From: Alphaproteobacteria bacterium
Lineage (GTDB): Bacteria > Pseudomonadota > Alphaproteobacteria > GCA-016699305
NCBI GenBank assembly: GCA_016699305.1
Contig: CP064970.1
Coordinates: 620,001-684,000 of the forward strand
Length of the DNA: 64,000 nucleotides
Direction: 5' to 3'
Shown: piece by piece, positions 53,632 through 62,078 of the stretch
Layout: each line of letters opens with the position of its first letter
How positions within the stretch are numbered: the stretch's first letter is position 1
Notes under the pieces: model-generated
Databases searched by the model: none
What the model saw: only the letters and a program-made list of their open reading frames with translations
What the model was told of the DNA's origin: nothing
Position numbers and translations under genes: made by a program

Positions 53632-54114
53632 TTAGTAACGCGACTCGCCGATCACTTCACCCCAAGTGACCACGGGCGAACCCATGATCATGCGGGCGGG
53701 AGCGACCGGAGCGACATAAGAAACCGCAGTCGCCGTCGTTGAGGGCACGACATAGGAAACCGGGGTCGCAACCGTCGTGGGAGCCACATAGCTGACCGAC
53801 GGAGCCGTGTACGCGATGGGGCGGGTGTAGTTGGCCACCGGTAAGCCCGCGGCCGTCAGGATGGGCGAGCCGGACACGTTGAACACGGGCACGGTGGCCG
53901 AACCGGACCAGCTGACCGCGTTATAGCCATAGCCGGCATAGTTGCTGTAGGCCACGGGAGATGCATAGGCCACAGGCGCCGAGTAGGCGATGGGCGATGC
54001 ATAGTAGGACGAGTAATAGCCCGTGCCCGAGTAGTAGGGCACGACTGTCGCCGCATGCGAGGCCATCGGGGCCATGAACGCGACGGCGGCAACCAAGGGA
54101 AGTAGATTTTTCAT
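53632..54114 (-). CDS. Secreted Tyr/Ala/Val-rich repeat protein
   Basis: 160 aa from ATG 54114 (AGGAGG 9 nt upstream). Sec signal MKNLLPLVAAVAFMAPMASHA, then low-complexity repeats of the type (S/A)APVAYASPVAYS and SYVAPTTVATPVSYV, Tyr-rich in the first half. Only the end (VVTWGEVIGESRY) looks non-repetitive. It could be an exported structural or matrix protein; no family recognised. Confidence 0.75.
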   Translation of the reverse strand: MKNLLPLVAAVAFMAPMASHAATVVPYYSGTGYYSSYYASPIAYSAPVAYASPVAYSNYAGYGYNAVSWSGSATVPVFNVSGSPILTAAGLPVANYTRPIAYTAPSVSYVAPTTVATPVSYVVPSTTATAVSYVAPVAPARMIMGSPVVTWGEVIGESRY

Positions 54115-54364
54115 AAGGTGTATCCTCCTGCCAGGGTGGTCGTTGGTAACGACGAGTGAAATGAACTGTGCCATATTTATGTTTCGCATTAGTAAATATA
54201 CCTATTTCAAATTTATTGATACGGCAGTGATTGGCTCAATAATGCATGATAATTTATTTATATATCAGTTATTTATATGGATAATCCTCATGTGATAGTT
54301 TTTGTCATATCGATATATAATCCGCCATATTGTTGCATATATGAAATATAATTGAGGCACTTTA

Positions 54365-54505
54365 TTGGGAGGCGCCAGCCTCTGTGGTTTGGAATGTGCC
54401 GAAAGTTAACCCGCATGAAAGCGGGGCGACGAATCCCGAGCATCCACAGCGGTTGACGCCGCTTCATAACACAGGGGGGCCGCGCTTTCGCATTTTAAGA
54501 GGTTT
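54365..54505 (+). promoter_or_regulatory. Structured leader upstream of a secreted-protein gene (unassigned)
   Basis: AT-rich promoter-like DNA (54180-54360) is followed by three potential hairpins: GAGGC/GCCTC (54370), CCCGC/GCGGG around ATGAAA (54410-54424) and AGCGG/CCGCT (54447-54462), then a G-run. The middle part loosely resembles a c-di-GMP-I aptamer core, but the conserved motifs are not met. 54115-54571 contains no gene. Confidence 0.35.
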
Positions 54506-54571
54506 TTAAGATGTGAAAGATAGAGCTATGGTCAATTGACCTGCTTCCTCTCGCAATAAGGAATGGACGCC

Positions 54572-55240
54572 ATGCTGAAAAAGACGATCATCGGTTTTAT
54601 GCTGGCCCTGTTCGCTGGGCCTCTCTCCGCTCATGCAGAACTGCCGGGGCAACCCTGTCAGAAAGAGCAAATCGGCACGACTAAAATGGCCGATGACAAG
54701 CAAAACATCATTGCTTGCCTCGTAACGGGTAACGTCGCGCCAGAAAACGTCCAGGAATGGAAGTCTATGACTGCGGGTAGCCGTACCCGTTACTCTCTTA
54801 CTTGTGATGACTGGAAGAAAATAGGGTGGGGCAGCAAGGACGAATGTATTAAGGATGGGCGTTGGCATCTCGTGTATGTCAACAATAACTCTGGTGGCTC
54901 TGCATATGGAAATATTAGTAATTTAGTGGATTATGCGAATTCAGGAGCTGACGTAAAAAGTAATACTTCAGGTTCAGTAGGAGGTTCTCACCTTTGTTCC
55001 TCTATTGCATGGAAGGATGGAGTATTAGCTTGCATGGATACTATCAGTGCGGATGCTAGTGATCTGTTTGTAACCAGTGCAGGCCCGAATGATGGAACTG
55101 TTTTCGCTGGTTCAGCATTGAGGCGAACAGATGGTATGAGGATGAATACGAATATTGTGCCAAACAATAGTGGCAACATGCAAATGACAGGATCATTAAA
55201 TAATAATCGGAAAGCTATGGAATGGTATGTGAGATTCTAG
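54572..55240 (+). CDS. Secreted protein with PilV-tip-like motif
   Basis: 222 aa from ATG 54572 (AAGGA 10 nt upstream); ATG 54563 lies too close to it. Sec signal ending SAHA|ELPG. The mature part opens PGQPCQKEQIG...IIACL, like the Cys-Gly pattern of PilV or tail-fibre tips, then is Asn/Ser/Gly-rich with Cys residues. AT-rich after about 54870, like the pilin-like gene. A short fragment of the dispersed repeat follows (about 55277-55300). Function unknown. Confidence 0.6.
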   Translation: MLKKTIIGFMLALFAGPLSAHAELPGQPCQKEQIGTTKMADDKQNIIACLVTGNVAPENVQEWKSMTAGSRTRYSLTCDDWKKIGWGSKDECIKDGRWHLVYVNNNSGGSAYGNISNLVDYANSGADVKSNTSGSVGGSHLCSSIAWKDGVLACMDTISADASDLFVTSAGPNDGTVFAGSALRRTDGMRMNTNIVPNNSGNMQMTGSLNNNRKAMEWYVRF

Positions 55241-55335
55241 TGCCAAGACCGCTGCTCCTTAGGGCTTCCTCATTGCTCCGCCGAACTATCTTTGACTTTT
55301 GGCTGGCGCGGCGGATACTGAGGGAATAGGGTTTG

Positions 55336-55437
55336 GAGAGTGTTAATTTGAGATAGATTGCTCGAAAAATTCCGCAATGAAATCAATAGCTAAAGGCGAA
55401 CAAAACAAGCTCATATCTATCTCAAATTAACACTCTC
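55336..55437. mobile_element. 102-bp MITE with 23-bp perfect terminal inverted repeats
   Basis: The ends GAGAGTGTTAATTTGAGATA... (55336-55358) and its exact complement (55415-55437) flank a 56-bp AT-rich core with no ORF. AGGGTTTG is present directly on both sides (55328-55335 and 55438-55445), an 8-bp target-site duplication. It must be mobilised in trans by a transposase not in this window; 8-bp duplications occur in IS256- and ISL3-type families among others. It sits in the leader of the next gene. Confidence 0.88.
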
Positions 55438-55443
55438 AGGGTT

Positions 55444-55483
55444 TGCGGGGGGTACAGGCTGGAAAGCCAATGATCGAACGGGG
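55444..55483 (+). promoter_or_regulatory. Leader element shared with 13.4 kb
   Basis: GGTACAGGCTGGAAAGCC then AATGATCG, copy of 13417-13455, 15 bp before the next start codon and directly after the MITE duplication. Confidence 0.45.
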
Positions 55484-55497
55484 TAAGACTGTAAGGA

Positions 55498-56134
55498 ATG
55501 AGGCTGCTGATGAGGAATGCCATGATTGCTCTTGCGACGCTGCTGGTCGGTGTCAGTCTTGGCCTGCCTAGCTTTGCCGCAGCATGGGCCACACCGGGGG
55601 CGGCGTGTACCCAAGAAGGCGCGAACGCCAACAGCGATGGCTTTCTCACTTGTACCGGCGGGGTCTGGGTATCCAATGCCGTCCTGATGGGTTCGACATC
55701 CGCCACATGCGATTCTACAAAAGCCGGATATATCCGCTATACCGGCGGCAAGTTTGAGGGCTGCAATGGAACGGGTTGGATTCAGTTGGCGGGGGGGGGG
55801 GGGGAAACCTTCGTCTTATGCTGGAGCAACGCCGACAACCTACAACGGGAACGCGGGCGCGTTAACTGGGATTAACGCAAAATGCAATGCGGCATTTCCG
55901 GGAAGTCGCGTAATGAGAGCAGATGAAGTGCTTTGGTTTGCTTCAAGTATGTCTGTTAGTGGTTGGGTTTTTGATGACTCTGGTATGAACGACCACACCT
56001 ACCATCGTAATGGCGGGTGTCAGGGCTTTGCATCCAATAACAGTGGTCATTCCGGTGCAGTAGCAGGTCCTGGTGGTGGCGACGGATTAGAAACTTGCGA
56101 CAAAGTATATCGATTTCACTGCGTTATAGATTGA
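55498..56134 (+). pseudogene. Phase-variable secreted protein interrupted at a poly-G tract (OFF state in this sequence)
   Basis: Start MRLLMRNAMIALATLL, Sec signal ending AAA|WATPG, then a PGxxCxxxG...LTCxGGVW tip motif and CDSTKAGYIRYTGGKFEGCNG. At 55791 a run of 14 Gs follows; the frame from 55498 then stops at 55875 (125 aa). The continuation (KPSSYAGATPTTYNG, then INAKCNAAFPGSR, ending VYRFHCVID) lies one base over and stops at 56134. One G fewer (or two more) would give a single 211-aa protein. Hence either slipped-strand phase variation or a sequencing error in the homopolymer. Confidence 0.7.
55791..55804. repeat. Homopolymeric G tract (14 G) within the surface-protein gene
   Basis: Fourteen consecutive G residues after a C, inside the coding region at about codon 98. 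The length gives a frameshift; 13 or 16 Gs would be in frame. Confidence 0.9.
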
Positions 56135-56184
56135 ATTGGGGCACTTTCTTTTCCCCACGTCTTGATTGTCAGATAGCGGCGGGT

Positions 56185-56440
56185 TGTTTGTCGCGTCTAT
56201 CGCTACTGGCCTCCTCGTTGTCCTGCCGAACCATCTTTTGATTTTTCCGTTTTAACGGGCCGTGGATGGCCTGAAAGGGGCTGAATCGCAGAATCTTTTC
56301 TGGAATCCCGCACCATCGGCCAGGTCAGGAGATGGACTCCCGCCTTCGCGGGAGTGACTCACGAGGAGAGAAAGGCGCACAACAGGTCATGCCCTATTCA
56401 TATGAAAACCACCCTCTCAACTTGGTCACGCGCATGCGAG
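56185..56440. repeat. About 250-bp dispersed repeat, copy B
   Basis: Full-length partner of 14235-14480 (see copy A), beginning 50 bp after the phase-variable gene. Contains the hairpin ACTCCCGC/GCGGGAGT near 56336-56356 and the block TCTCAACTTGGTCACG. 56135-56602 carries no gene. Confidence 0.75.
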
Positions 56441-56602
56441 CATCCATCACCCGTCATTTACGCTGGCGCTGAATCGCAGAATCCTTCATCTCAATCACAG
56501 CGGGCCGCTTCATAGGCCTTTGTGAACCGCGCCTAAGAGATAGCCCCCCAGGCGTTTCCACAGTATGAACAGGGAACGATCCAACCGGCAAAGGCCTAGG
56601 GC

Positions 56603-57343
56603 ATGGAATGGCAAGATGATGGGGTGGTGCTGGATGCGCGGCCCCATGGTGAGAATGGATTGATCGTCAGCGTGCTGACCCGCGCGCATGGACGCTGCGC
56701 GGGGTATGCGCGCGGTGGACGCGGGAAAAAGCTGCGCGGGGTGTTGATGCCGGGCAATCGCATCCACCTATCTTGGCGCGCGCGCACCTCCACGCAGCTG
56801 GGGCAGATTCACGCCGAACTGGTCTGCAGCCATGCGGGACGCAGTTTTTCCAGCGCGACGGCCTTGGGAGTCCTGAGCGCCGCTTGCGCCTTATGCCATA
56901 GCAGCCTGCCCGACTCGATGCCTTTGCCGCGCGTGCATGACGGCTTGGTCGAGATGATGGATCGCCTGACCCTGCCCGCCGCAGACCTGATGCGCGCCTA
57001 TGGTCATTGGGAATGGCATGTGCTGGAAGCCCTTGGCTATGGCGTGGAGATCGAAGGTGGGGACGGCGCATCGGCTCTGCGCAACGACTCCCCCGCTTTC
57101 GTGGATATCGAAACCGGCCGGGCCGTTCGCCTGTCGCAGATTGACACGAAGCATCCCCAAAGTCTGGTGGCTATCCCCGCTTTTTTGCGGGGCGACACGC
57201 TGCCCCCGAATACCCAAGACATCGCCGCCGCCTTGGCCCTTAGCGGAGCCTTGCTGGCGCATCATGTCTTGGGCGGTCGCGCTTTGCCGCCCGCAAGGCG
57301 GCGTCTGGCCGAATCCTGGCCTATCGGGCCGGTGGCCGCCTAA
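56603..57343 (+). CDS. recO: DNA repair protein RecO
   Basis: 246 aa. N-terminal OB-fold (WQDDGVVLDARPHGENGLIVSVLTRAHG, here WQDDGVVLDARPHGENGL) with the basic patch YARGGRGKKLRG, then a helical C-terminal domain. Works with RecF and RecR to load RecA on SSB-coated gaps; recF and ssb are both in this window. A Cys pair (CALC) near residue 93 could be a degenerate zinc site. Next gene starts 61 bp later. Confidence 0.9.
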   Translation: MEWQDDGVVLDARPHGENGLIVSVLTRAHGRCAGYARGGRGKKLRGVLMPGNRIHLSWRARTSTQLGQIHAELVCSHAGRSFSSATALGVLSAACALCHSSLPDSMPLPRVHDGLVEMMDRLTLPAADLMRAYGHWEWHVLEALGYGVEIEGGDGASALRNDSPAFVDIETGRAVRLSQIDTKHPQSLVAIPAFLRGDTLPPNTQDIAAALALSGALLAHHVLGGRALPPARRRLAESWPIGPVAA

Positions 57344-57404
57344 AAACGAGATATGTGCTAAAACCCAAGACATCATCGCGCGGATTTCGCACCACGGAGA
57401 CATC

Positions 57405-59186
57405 ATGCCCCCCGAATCCTCAGGTCTTTATGCAAGGCTGTTGCGCGGTCAAGGCTGGCGTTTGGCGGCTTTGGTGGTGGTTAGTTTAGTCGCGGCGGGA
57501 AGCGTTTTGGCCTTTGGCTCGACCTTACGCACGGCGATTGACGAAGGACTGACGGCGCGCGATCCAGCGGCGTTGGATCGGGCCTTGATGGCCCTGGGCG
57601 CCGTGGCCGGCGCGATGGCGATAGCGGTGTATCTGCGCGTGGTGCTGGCGCATCATTTGGCCGAAAGCCTGACGGCGCATCTGCGCCGCCTGGTGATCGG
57701 GCATTTATTGAATCTGGACCCTCACAGCCTGGCCCACGAAGGCGGCAGCGCGGGTCTGATGGCGCGCATCTCCACCGACACCGCCGTGATCCAATCGGTG
57801 GTCGCCGTCAGCCTGCCCCAAGCCGTGCGGAATCTGGTGCTGCTGGTGGGCGGCATGGCGATGTTGCTGCATGCCAATGCCTTTCTGGCCTTAATGACCG
57901 TGGCCATGGTGCCGGTGGTGGTGGTGCCTGTGGGCTTTCTGGCGCGTAAAGTCAGGCGCGGCGCGCGCGCCAGCCAAGACCGTCAGGCCGAGGCCGACAC
58001 CGCCGCCGCCGGTTATCTATCCACCTTGTCCACCGTTCAGGCCTTCGGGGGCGAAGCGGCAGCGGCGGATGATTTTTCGGCCCGCGACGATATCGCCATG
58101 ATCGCCGCCTTGCAGCGAGGACATATCCGCGCCGTGCTGGCCGCCGCCGCGCTGGGCCTGACCATGGGCACAACGAGCATCATCCTCGGGGTGGGAGGAC
58201 ACCGGGTGCTGGCAGGAGAAATCAGCCCCGGCGCGCTGACCGCCTTTTTGTTCTTTGCCGTTCTGGTGGCCGGTGCCGTGGGCGGTCTGGCCGATCTGGC
58301 CGGGGAAGGACAAAGAGTCCGCGCCAGTATGGACCGCCTGGGCGCATTGCTGGCCTTACGTTCGCGCATCACGCCGCCCTCTGCGGACGAGGCCGCCCCC
58401 CTACCCGTCCCTGTCCTGGGAGCCTTGGAACTGGACGATCTGCGCTATGCCTATCCCGACCGGCCCGAAACCGATGTCCTGCACGGCGTCACCCTGTCCG
58501 TTCGTCCGGGTGAGCGTGTGGCTTTGGTCGGGCCAAGCGGCGCGGGCAAAAGCACGTTGTTTCATTTGCTGTTGCGCTTTGACGACCCCACGCATGGCCA
58601 AATCCGCCTGGATGGAACCGATCTGCGCCGACTGGACCCCGCCGCCTTGCGCGGATGCATGGCCGTGGTGACGCAAGAGCCTGTCCTGCCCAATGCCCGC
58701 ACGGCTTATGACGCCATCGCCTATGGCCGCCCCGATGCCAGCGAAGAAGAGGTTTTGGCGGCGGCCAAGGCGGCCCATGCGCTGGACTTTCTGAACCGTT
58801 TGCCGCAAGGCCCGCACACGCCGCTTTCATTGAGTTCTGCGGGATCGGGCGTGGCCCTATCCGTGGGCGAACGCCAACGCCTGGCCATCGCCCGCGCCAT
58901 GTTGCGCAATCCGGCGGTTCTGTTGCTGGACGAGGCGACCTCGGCCCTAGACGCCGAAAGCGAATCCCTGGTTCAAGACGCCATGGCGCATCTGATGAAG
59001 GACCGCACCACCTTGATCATCGCGCATCGCCTGTCCACCGTCCGCGCCGCCGACCGCATCGTGGTGCTGGACCAAGGCCGCATCCTTGCTCAAGGAACGC
59101 ACGACACCCTCCTGGCCGAAGGCGGCCTCTATGCCCGGCTGGTCCGATTATCGGGAATGGAGGGGAGCAAACCGCTGGAATCATAG
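57405..59186 (+). CDS. ABC exporter, fused membrane and ATPase domains (MsbA-like)
   Basis: 593 aa from ATG 57405 (GGAGA 4 nt upstream); the longer frame from 57000 is not used. Six membrane helices (about 20-300), then an NBD with Walker A LVGPSGAGKSTLFHLLLRF, Q-loop VVTQEPVLP, signature SVGERQRLAIARA (Val for the usual Gly), Walker B AVLLLDEATSALDAESE and switch His in IIAHRLSTV. Probably a homodimeric lipid or drug exporter; substrate unknown. Confidence 0.88.
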   Translation: MPPESSGLYARLLRGQGWRLAALVVVSLVAAGSVLAFGSTLRTAIDEGLTARDPAALDRALMALGAVAGAMAIAVYLRVVLAHHLAESLTAHLRRLVIGHLLNLDPHSLAHEGGSAGLMARISTDTAVIQSVVAVSLPQAVRNLVLLVGGMAMLLHANAFLALMTVAMVPVVVVPVGFLARKVRRGARASQDRQAEADTAAAGYLSTLSTVQAFGGEAAAADDFSARDDIAMIAALQRGHIRAVLAAAALGLTMGTTSIILGVGGHRVLAGEISPGALTAFLFFAVLVAGAVGGLADLAGEGQRVRASMDRLGALLALRSRITPPSADEAAPLPVPVLGALELDDLRYAYPDRPETDVLHGVTLSVRPGERVALVGPSGAGKSTLFHLLLRFDDPTHGQIRLDGTDLRRLDPAALRGCMAVVTQEPVLPNARTAYDAIAYGRPDASEEEVLAAAKAAHALDFLNRLPQGPHTPLSLSSAGSGVALSVGERQRLAIARAMLRNPAVLLLDEATSALDAESESLVQDAMAHLMKDRTTLIIAHRLSTVRAADRIVVLDQGRILAQGTHDTLLAEGGLYARLVRLSGMEGSKPLES

Positions 59187-59243
59187 TGCGGCGCAGATTG
59201 CCCGATGGGCGTTTGCGGATGATAAGCCACCTCCAAGAACCCC

Positions 59244-59921
59244 TCACCCGCCTTTGCGTTTTTGCTTGTTGCTGTAAAGCTTCAGATCGGCCGAGGCCAG
59301 AACGGCATCGACCAGATCGCCCTTGCGGTAACTGGTGGTGCCAAAGCTGGCGCGCAAGGGTAGACAGGAGCGGCGCCAGGACATGCTTTTGCTGTTCAAG
59401 GATTCCGTCAGCAGCTTGGCACGGGCCTGACCGATGCGGGCTGGGGTGCGGGTGAGGATGACGGCGAATTCGTCTCCGCCCAGTCGGGCCACGATATCCG
59501 ATGGACGCACCTCGGCCAGCAGAACCGATGCGAAAGCCTGCAAATAGGCATCCCCGGCCTGGTGGCCATAGCGGTCATTGATGCGCTTGAAGCCATCCAG
59601 ATCATACAAGATCAGCACGCCGCCGCCGCATTGGTCGCGCATCGCCGCCGCCAATTCGCGCTGCAAAGCCCGGGTCAAGCCCCGGCGATTGAACACGCCG
59701 GTCAGCTCGTCGGTCAGCGCCAGGCTTTCCAGATACGTGATGCGCCGTTGCTGCGCCGCGATCAATGCCAAGGCGTCGCCCAGATCCGCCACACGGTTTT
59801 GTCCCGCGCCTTGCGGCCAGGCTTGCGCCAATATGCTGCTGTTCAAAGCTTGTACTTTATCGCCCGCCATCCGGCCTTGGCCGCTCGCGGGTATCTCCAT
59901 TGTGGTCTCAACTCTGGTCAT
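59244..59921 (-). CDS. GGDEF diguanylate cyclase
   Basis: 225 aa from ATG 59921. Short N-terminal helix region, then GGDEF domain: ALTDELTGVFNRRGLTRAL, LYDLDGFKRINDRYGHQAGD, ARLGGDEFAVIL. RPSD, five residues before GGDEF, is the inhibitory I-site. No membrane helix or sensor recognised. Convergent with the ABC exporter gene. Second cyclase of the window. Confidence 0.88.
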   Translation of the reverse strand: MTRVETTMEIPASGQGRMAGDKVQALNSSILAQAWPQGAGQNRVADLGDALALIAAQQRRITYLESLALTDELTGVFNRRGLTRALQRELAAAMRDQCGGGVLILYDLDGFKRINDRYGHQAGDAYLQAFASVLLAEVRPSDIVARLGGDEFAVILTRTPARIGQARAKLLTESLNSKSMSWRRSCLPLRASFGTTSYRKGDLVDAVLASADLKLYSNKQKRKGG

Positions 59922-60112
59922 GGTGGCGTCCCCCCTTTTGTCTCCGGCCCAAAACTGGATCATTAACGACCCGAATTTATGACCTGCAAACACCGTGCCA
60001 TTTCATACCGAGCCCGTATCAAGATGTTCTTTTTGTTGATCTTGAATTACCGGCGCGAAACCGGCAGAGTCACTTCTTGACGTAACCCATAATGGTTGAC
60101 AAATCGTAAGCT

Positions 60113-60703
60113 ATGTTTACTGGCATCATCTCTGACATCGGCGAGGTCGTCTCGACCGAGCCTAATGCAGGCGGCAAGCGCATCGTGATGCGCGTTCCGT
60201 GGAAGGATCTTCCCGCCGGGGCCTCGGTGGCCTGCAACGGTGTATGCATGACGGCGGCCGAGGTCAAAGACGGCACCATGATGGTGCAGGCCTCCTCGGA
60301 AACCTTAACCTGCACCACGTTGGGCGAATGGCGATCGGGCTTCCGCGTCAATTTGGAACGTCCCATGAAGATCGGCGACGAATTGGGCGGGCATTTGGTC
60401 TATGGTCATGTGGACGCCACGGTCAAAGTGGTCGAACGCTGGGACCAGAACGAGGAAACCCGGCTGTTCTTTGAAACCACGCCCATGTATTCGCGCTTCA
60501 TCTCGTCCAAAGGCTCCGTGTCTATCGACGGCGTGTCCTTGACTGTGAATAAGGTCCAGGGCCCTTATTTCTGGATCACGGTGATCCCCTATACACGCGA
60601 TCACACCACGCTACACCAGTTGGATGTGGGCGGGCGCGCCAATATGGAAGTGGATCGCCTGGCGCGTATGTTGGCGCGTCTGATGACAGATCGCACCCTG
60701 TAG
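60113..60703 (+). CDS. ribE: Riboflavin synthase, alpha subunit
   Basis: 196 aa. Converts two 6,7-dimethyl-8-ribityllumazine to riboflavin. Starts MFTGIISDIGEV. Two repeated lumazine-binding halves: CNGVCMTAAEV and IDGVSLTVNKV, with GGHLVYGHVDATVKVVERW near 95-113 and TRDHTTLHQLDVG in the second half. Length is normal for the trimeric enzyme. Followed 41 bp later by ribH. No FMN riboswitch is seen upstream. Confidence 0.94.
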   Translation: MFTGIISDIGEVVSTEPNAGGKRIVMRVPWKDLPAGASVACNGVCMTAAEVKDGTMMVQASSETLTCTTLGEWRSGFRVNLERPMKIGDELGGHLVYGHVDATVKVVERWDQNEETRLFFETTPMYSRFISSKGSVSIDGVSLTVNKVQGPYFWITVIPYTRDHTTLHQLDVGGRANMEVDRLARMLARLMTDRTL

Positions 60704-60744
60704 AAACACATATCGTCTTCGCTCGTCAAAGGAGCCGTTCAATC

Positions 60745-61251
60745 ATGATGCTGCACGAAGGACGCCGCGACGAAGCGGTGCCCCATTTCGCCCCGGGCAC
60801 GGGCCCCCATATCCTGTTGCTGGAAGCCCGATTCTACGCGGATATCGCCGATGAAATCATGGCCGCCGCGATCCATGAGATTGAAAAAGTCGGCGGCAGT
60901 TACGAACGCATCAGCGTACCGGGCTGCTTGGAAATCCCCTGCGCGTTGTCCTTAGCCTTAGAAAGCAACACGCTACGTCCCTTCGAAGGCTGCGTGGCGT
61001 TGGGCTGCGTTATTCGCGGCAAGACCAGCCATTATGAGATTGTGTGCGAGCAAAGCGCCGCTGGCCTTCAGTCTTTAGCCCTGGCGCATCTGCTGCCCGT
61101 GGGCAATGGCATCTTGACGGTAGAGAACATGGACCAAGCGCGCGAACGCGCGGCGGTGACCGGTGAAAACCGAGGCGGCATGGCCGCGCGGGCCTGCCTT
61201 GGCATGATCGACCTCAAGCGCCGCTTGCTGTCCGGCGCGACAGGAGTATAA
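60745..61251 (+). CDS. ribH: 6,7-Dimethyl-8-ribityllumazine synthase
   Basis: 168 aa, AAAGGAG before the ATG pair. Condenses 5-amino-6-ribitylaminouracil with dihydroxybutanone phosphate. Catalytic His in RGKTSHYEIVC (about residue 96), preceded by GCVALGCVI; SVPGCLEIPCAL near 55; ENRGGMAARACLGMIDLKR at the C-terminus. nusB follows after 9 bp (common order). Confidence 0.94.
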   Translation: MMLHEGRRDEAVPHFAPGTGPHILLLEARFYADIADEIMAAAIHEIEKVGGSYERISVPGCLEIPCALSLALESNTLRPFEGCVALGCVIRGKTSHYEIVCEQSAAGLQSLALAHLLPVGNGILTVENMDQARERAAVTGENRGGMAARACLGMIDLKRRLLSGATGV

Positions 61252-61260
61252 AGACAGGGC

Positions 61261-61764
61261 ATGGCCTCCTCCGACCGATCACCTTTTGCCGCCCGCACCG
61301 CCGCACGACTAGCCGCCACGCAACTTCTGTATCAAGAAATCATCTCGGGCGCGATGCCGCAGGGCGCCGAAAGTCCCGCCGCCGCCATCGCGCATTGGGG
61401 CAAGCGCCGCCTGAGCGAAGACGAATCCGCATCCGAACCCGTTACTCCGGACCCCGCTCTACTGGCCCGCATTCTGGGGGGTGTGAGTCGTCAACAAGCG
61501 GATATCGACTCTTTGCTGCGCGGTGCCTTGGACCCGGCTTGGCCGCCCGAACGGATCGAAGCCGCCTTGCTGGCTATCTTGCAAGCGGGGGGATATGAAC
61601 TGCTTGCCGAGACCGAGACCCCGGCTGGCGTCATCATCAATGATTATATCGAAATCGCCCGCGCCTTCTTTTCCGGAAGCGAGCCGGCCTTAGTCAATGG
61701 CGTGCTGGACAAGCTGGCAAAGACTGTGAGAGCGACTCCCTCGAAACCCAGAGAGCCTGCGTAA
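61261..61764 (+). CDS. nusB: Transcription antitermination factor NusB
   Basis: 167 aa helical protein. N-terminal ARTAARLAATQLLYQ, the core ILGGVSRQQADIDSLLRGAL, and ILQAGGYELLAETETPAGVIINDYIEIARAFF, then the family end FVNGVLDKLAK-type (LVNGVLDKLAKTVR). Acts with NusE at BoxA of rRNA transcripts. Usual length is about 140-165. Confidence 0.93.
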   Translation: MASSDRSPFAARTAARLAATQLLYQEIISGAMPQGAESPAAAIAHWGKRRLSEDESASEPVTPDPALLARILGGVSRQQADIDSLLRGALDPAWPPERIEAALLAILQAGGYELLAETETPAGVIINDYIEIARAFFSGSEPALVNGVLDKLAKTVRATPSKPREPA

Positions 61765-62078
61765 TCCGGGCTTAACTCAACGGTCACTATGCCGCACAAC
61801 GCGCACAGCGCGAGCCCGTGGGAATCGGTCATCGGCAACAGTGTCGCCTTTTTAGCCTTAGAGCTTCACTTCAGCCACAATGCATATGAAAAAAATCTTA
61901 TCCCCTTGCTCTAGTTTTATAAAAGCGTACTTGATATGAGTATGTTAGATCGTTTTTTCGCCTCTCAATGTCCATCATCCATAAAAAAGTCAGTCCCATT
62001 TTAGCCTTTTTTTAATGCCCTCTTCCTAGAGGGTAGTGTAGTAAGTTAGACAAGCGACCTTCGGAGGCCAGAAGATCC
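61765..62078. other. Intergenic region upstream of clpX
   Basis: 314 bp without a gene. AT-rich core (61890-62010), then hairpin CCCTCT/AGAGGG (62018-62033) 45 bp before the clpX start. Probably carries the clpX promoter. clpP is not adjacent. Confidence 0.5.

Noticed and set aside
54395..54480. c-di-GMP-I riboswitch upstream of the 54572 gene
   Set aside because: Only loose similarity around the GAAA hairpin; the conserved flanking motifs of the aptamer are missing.
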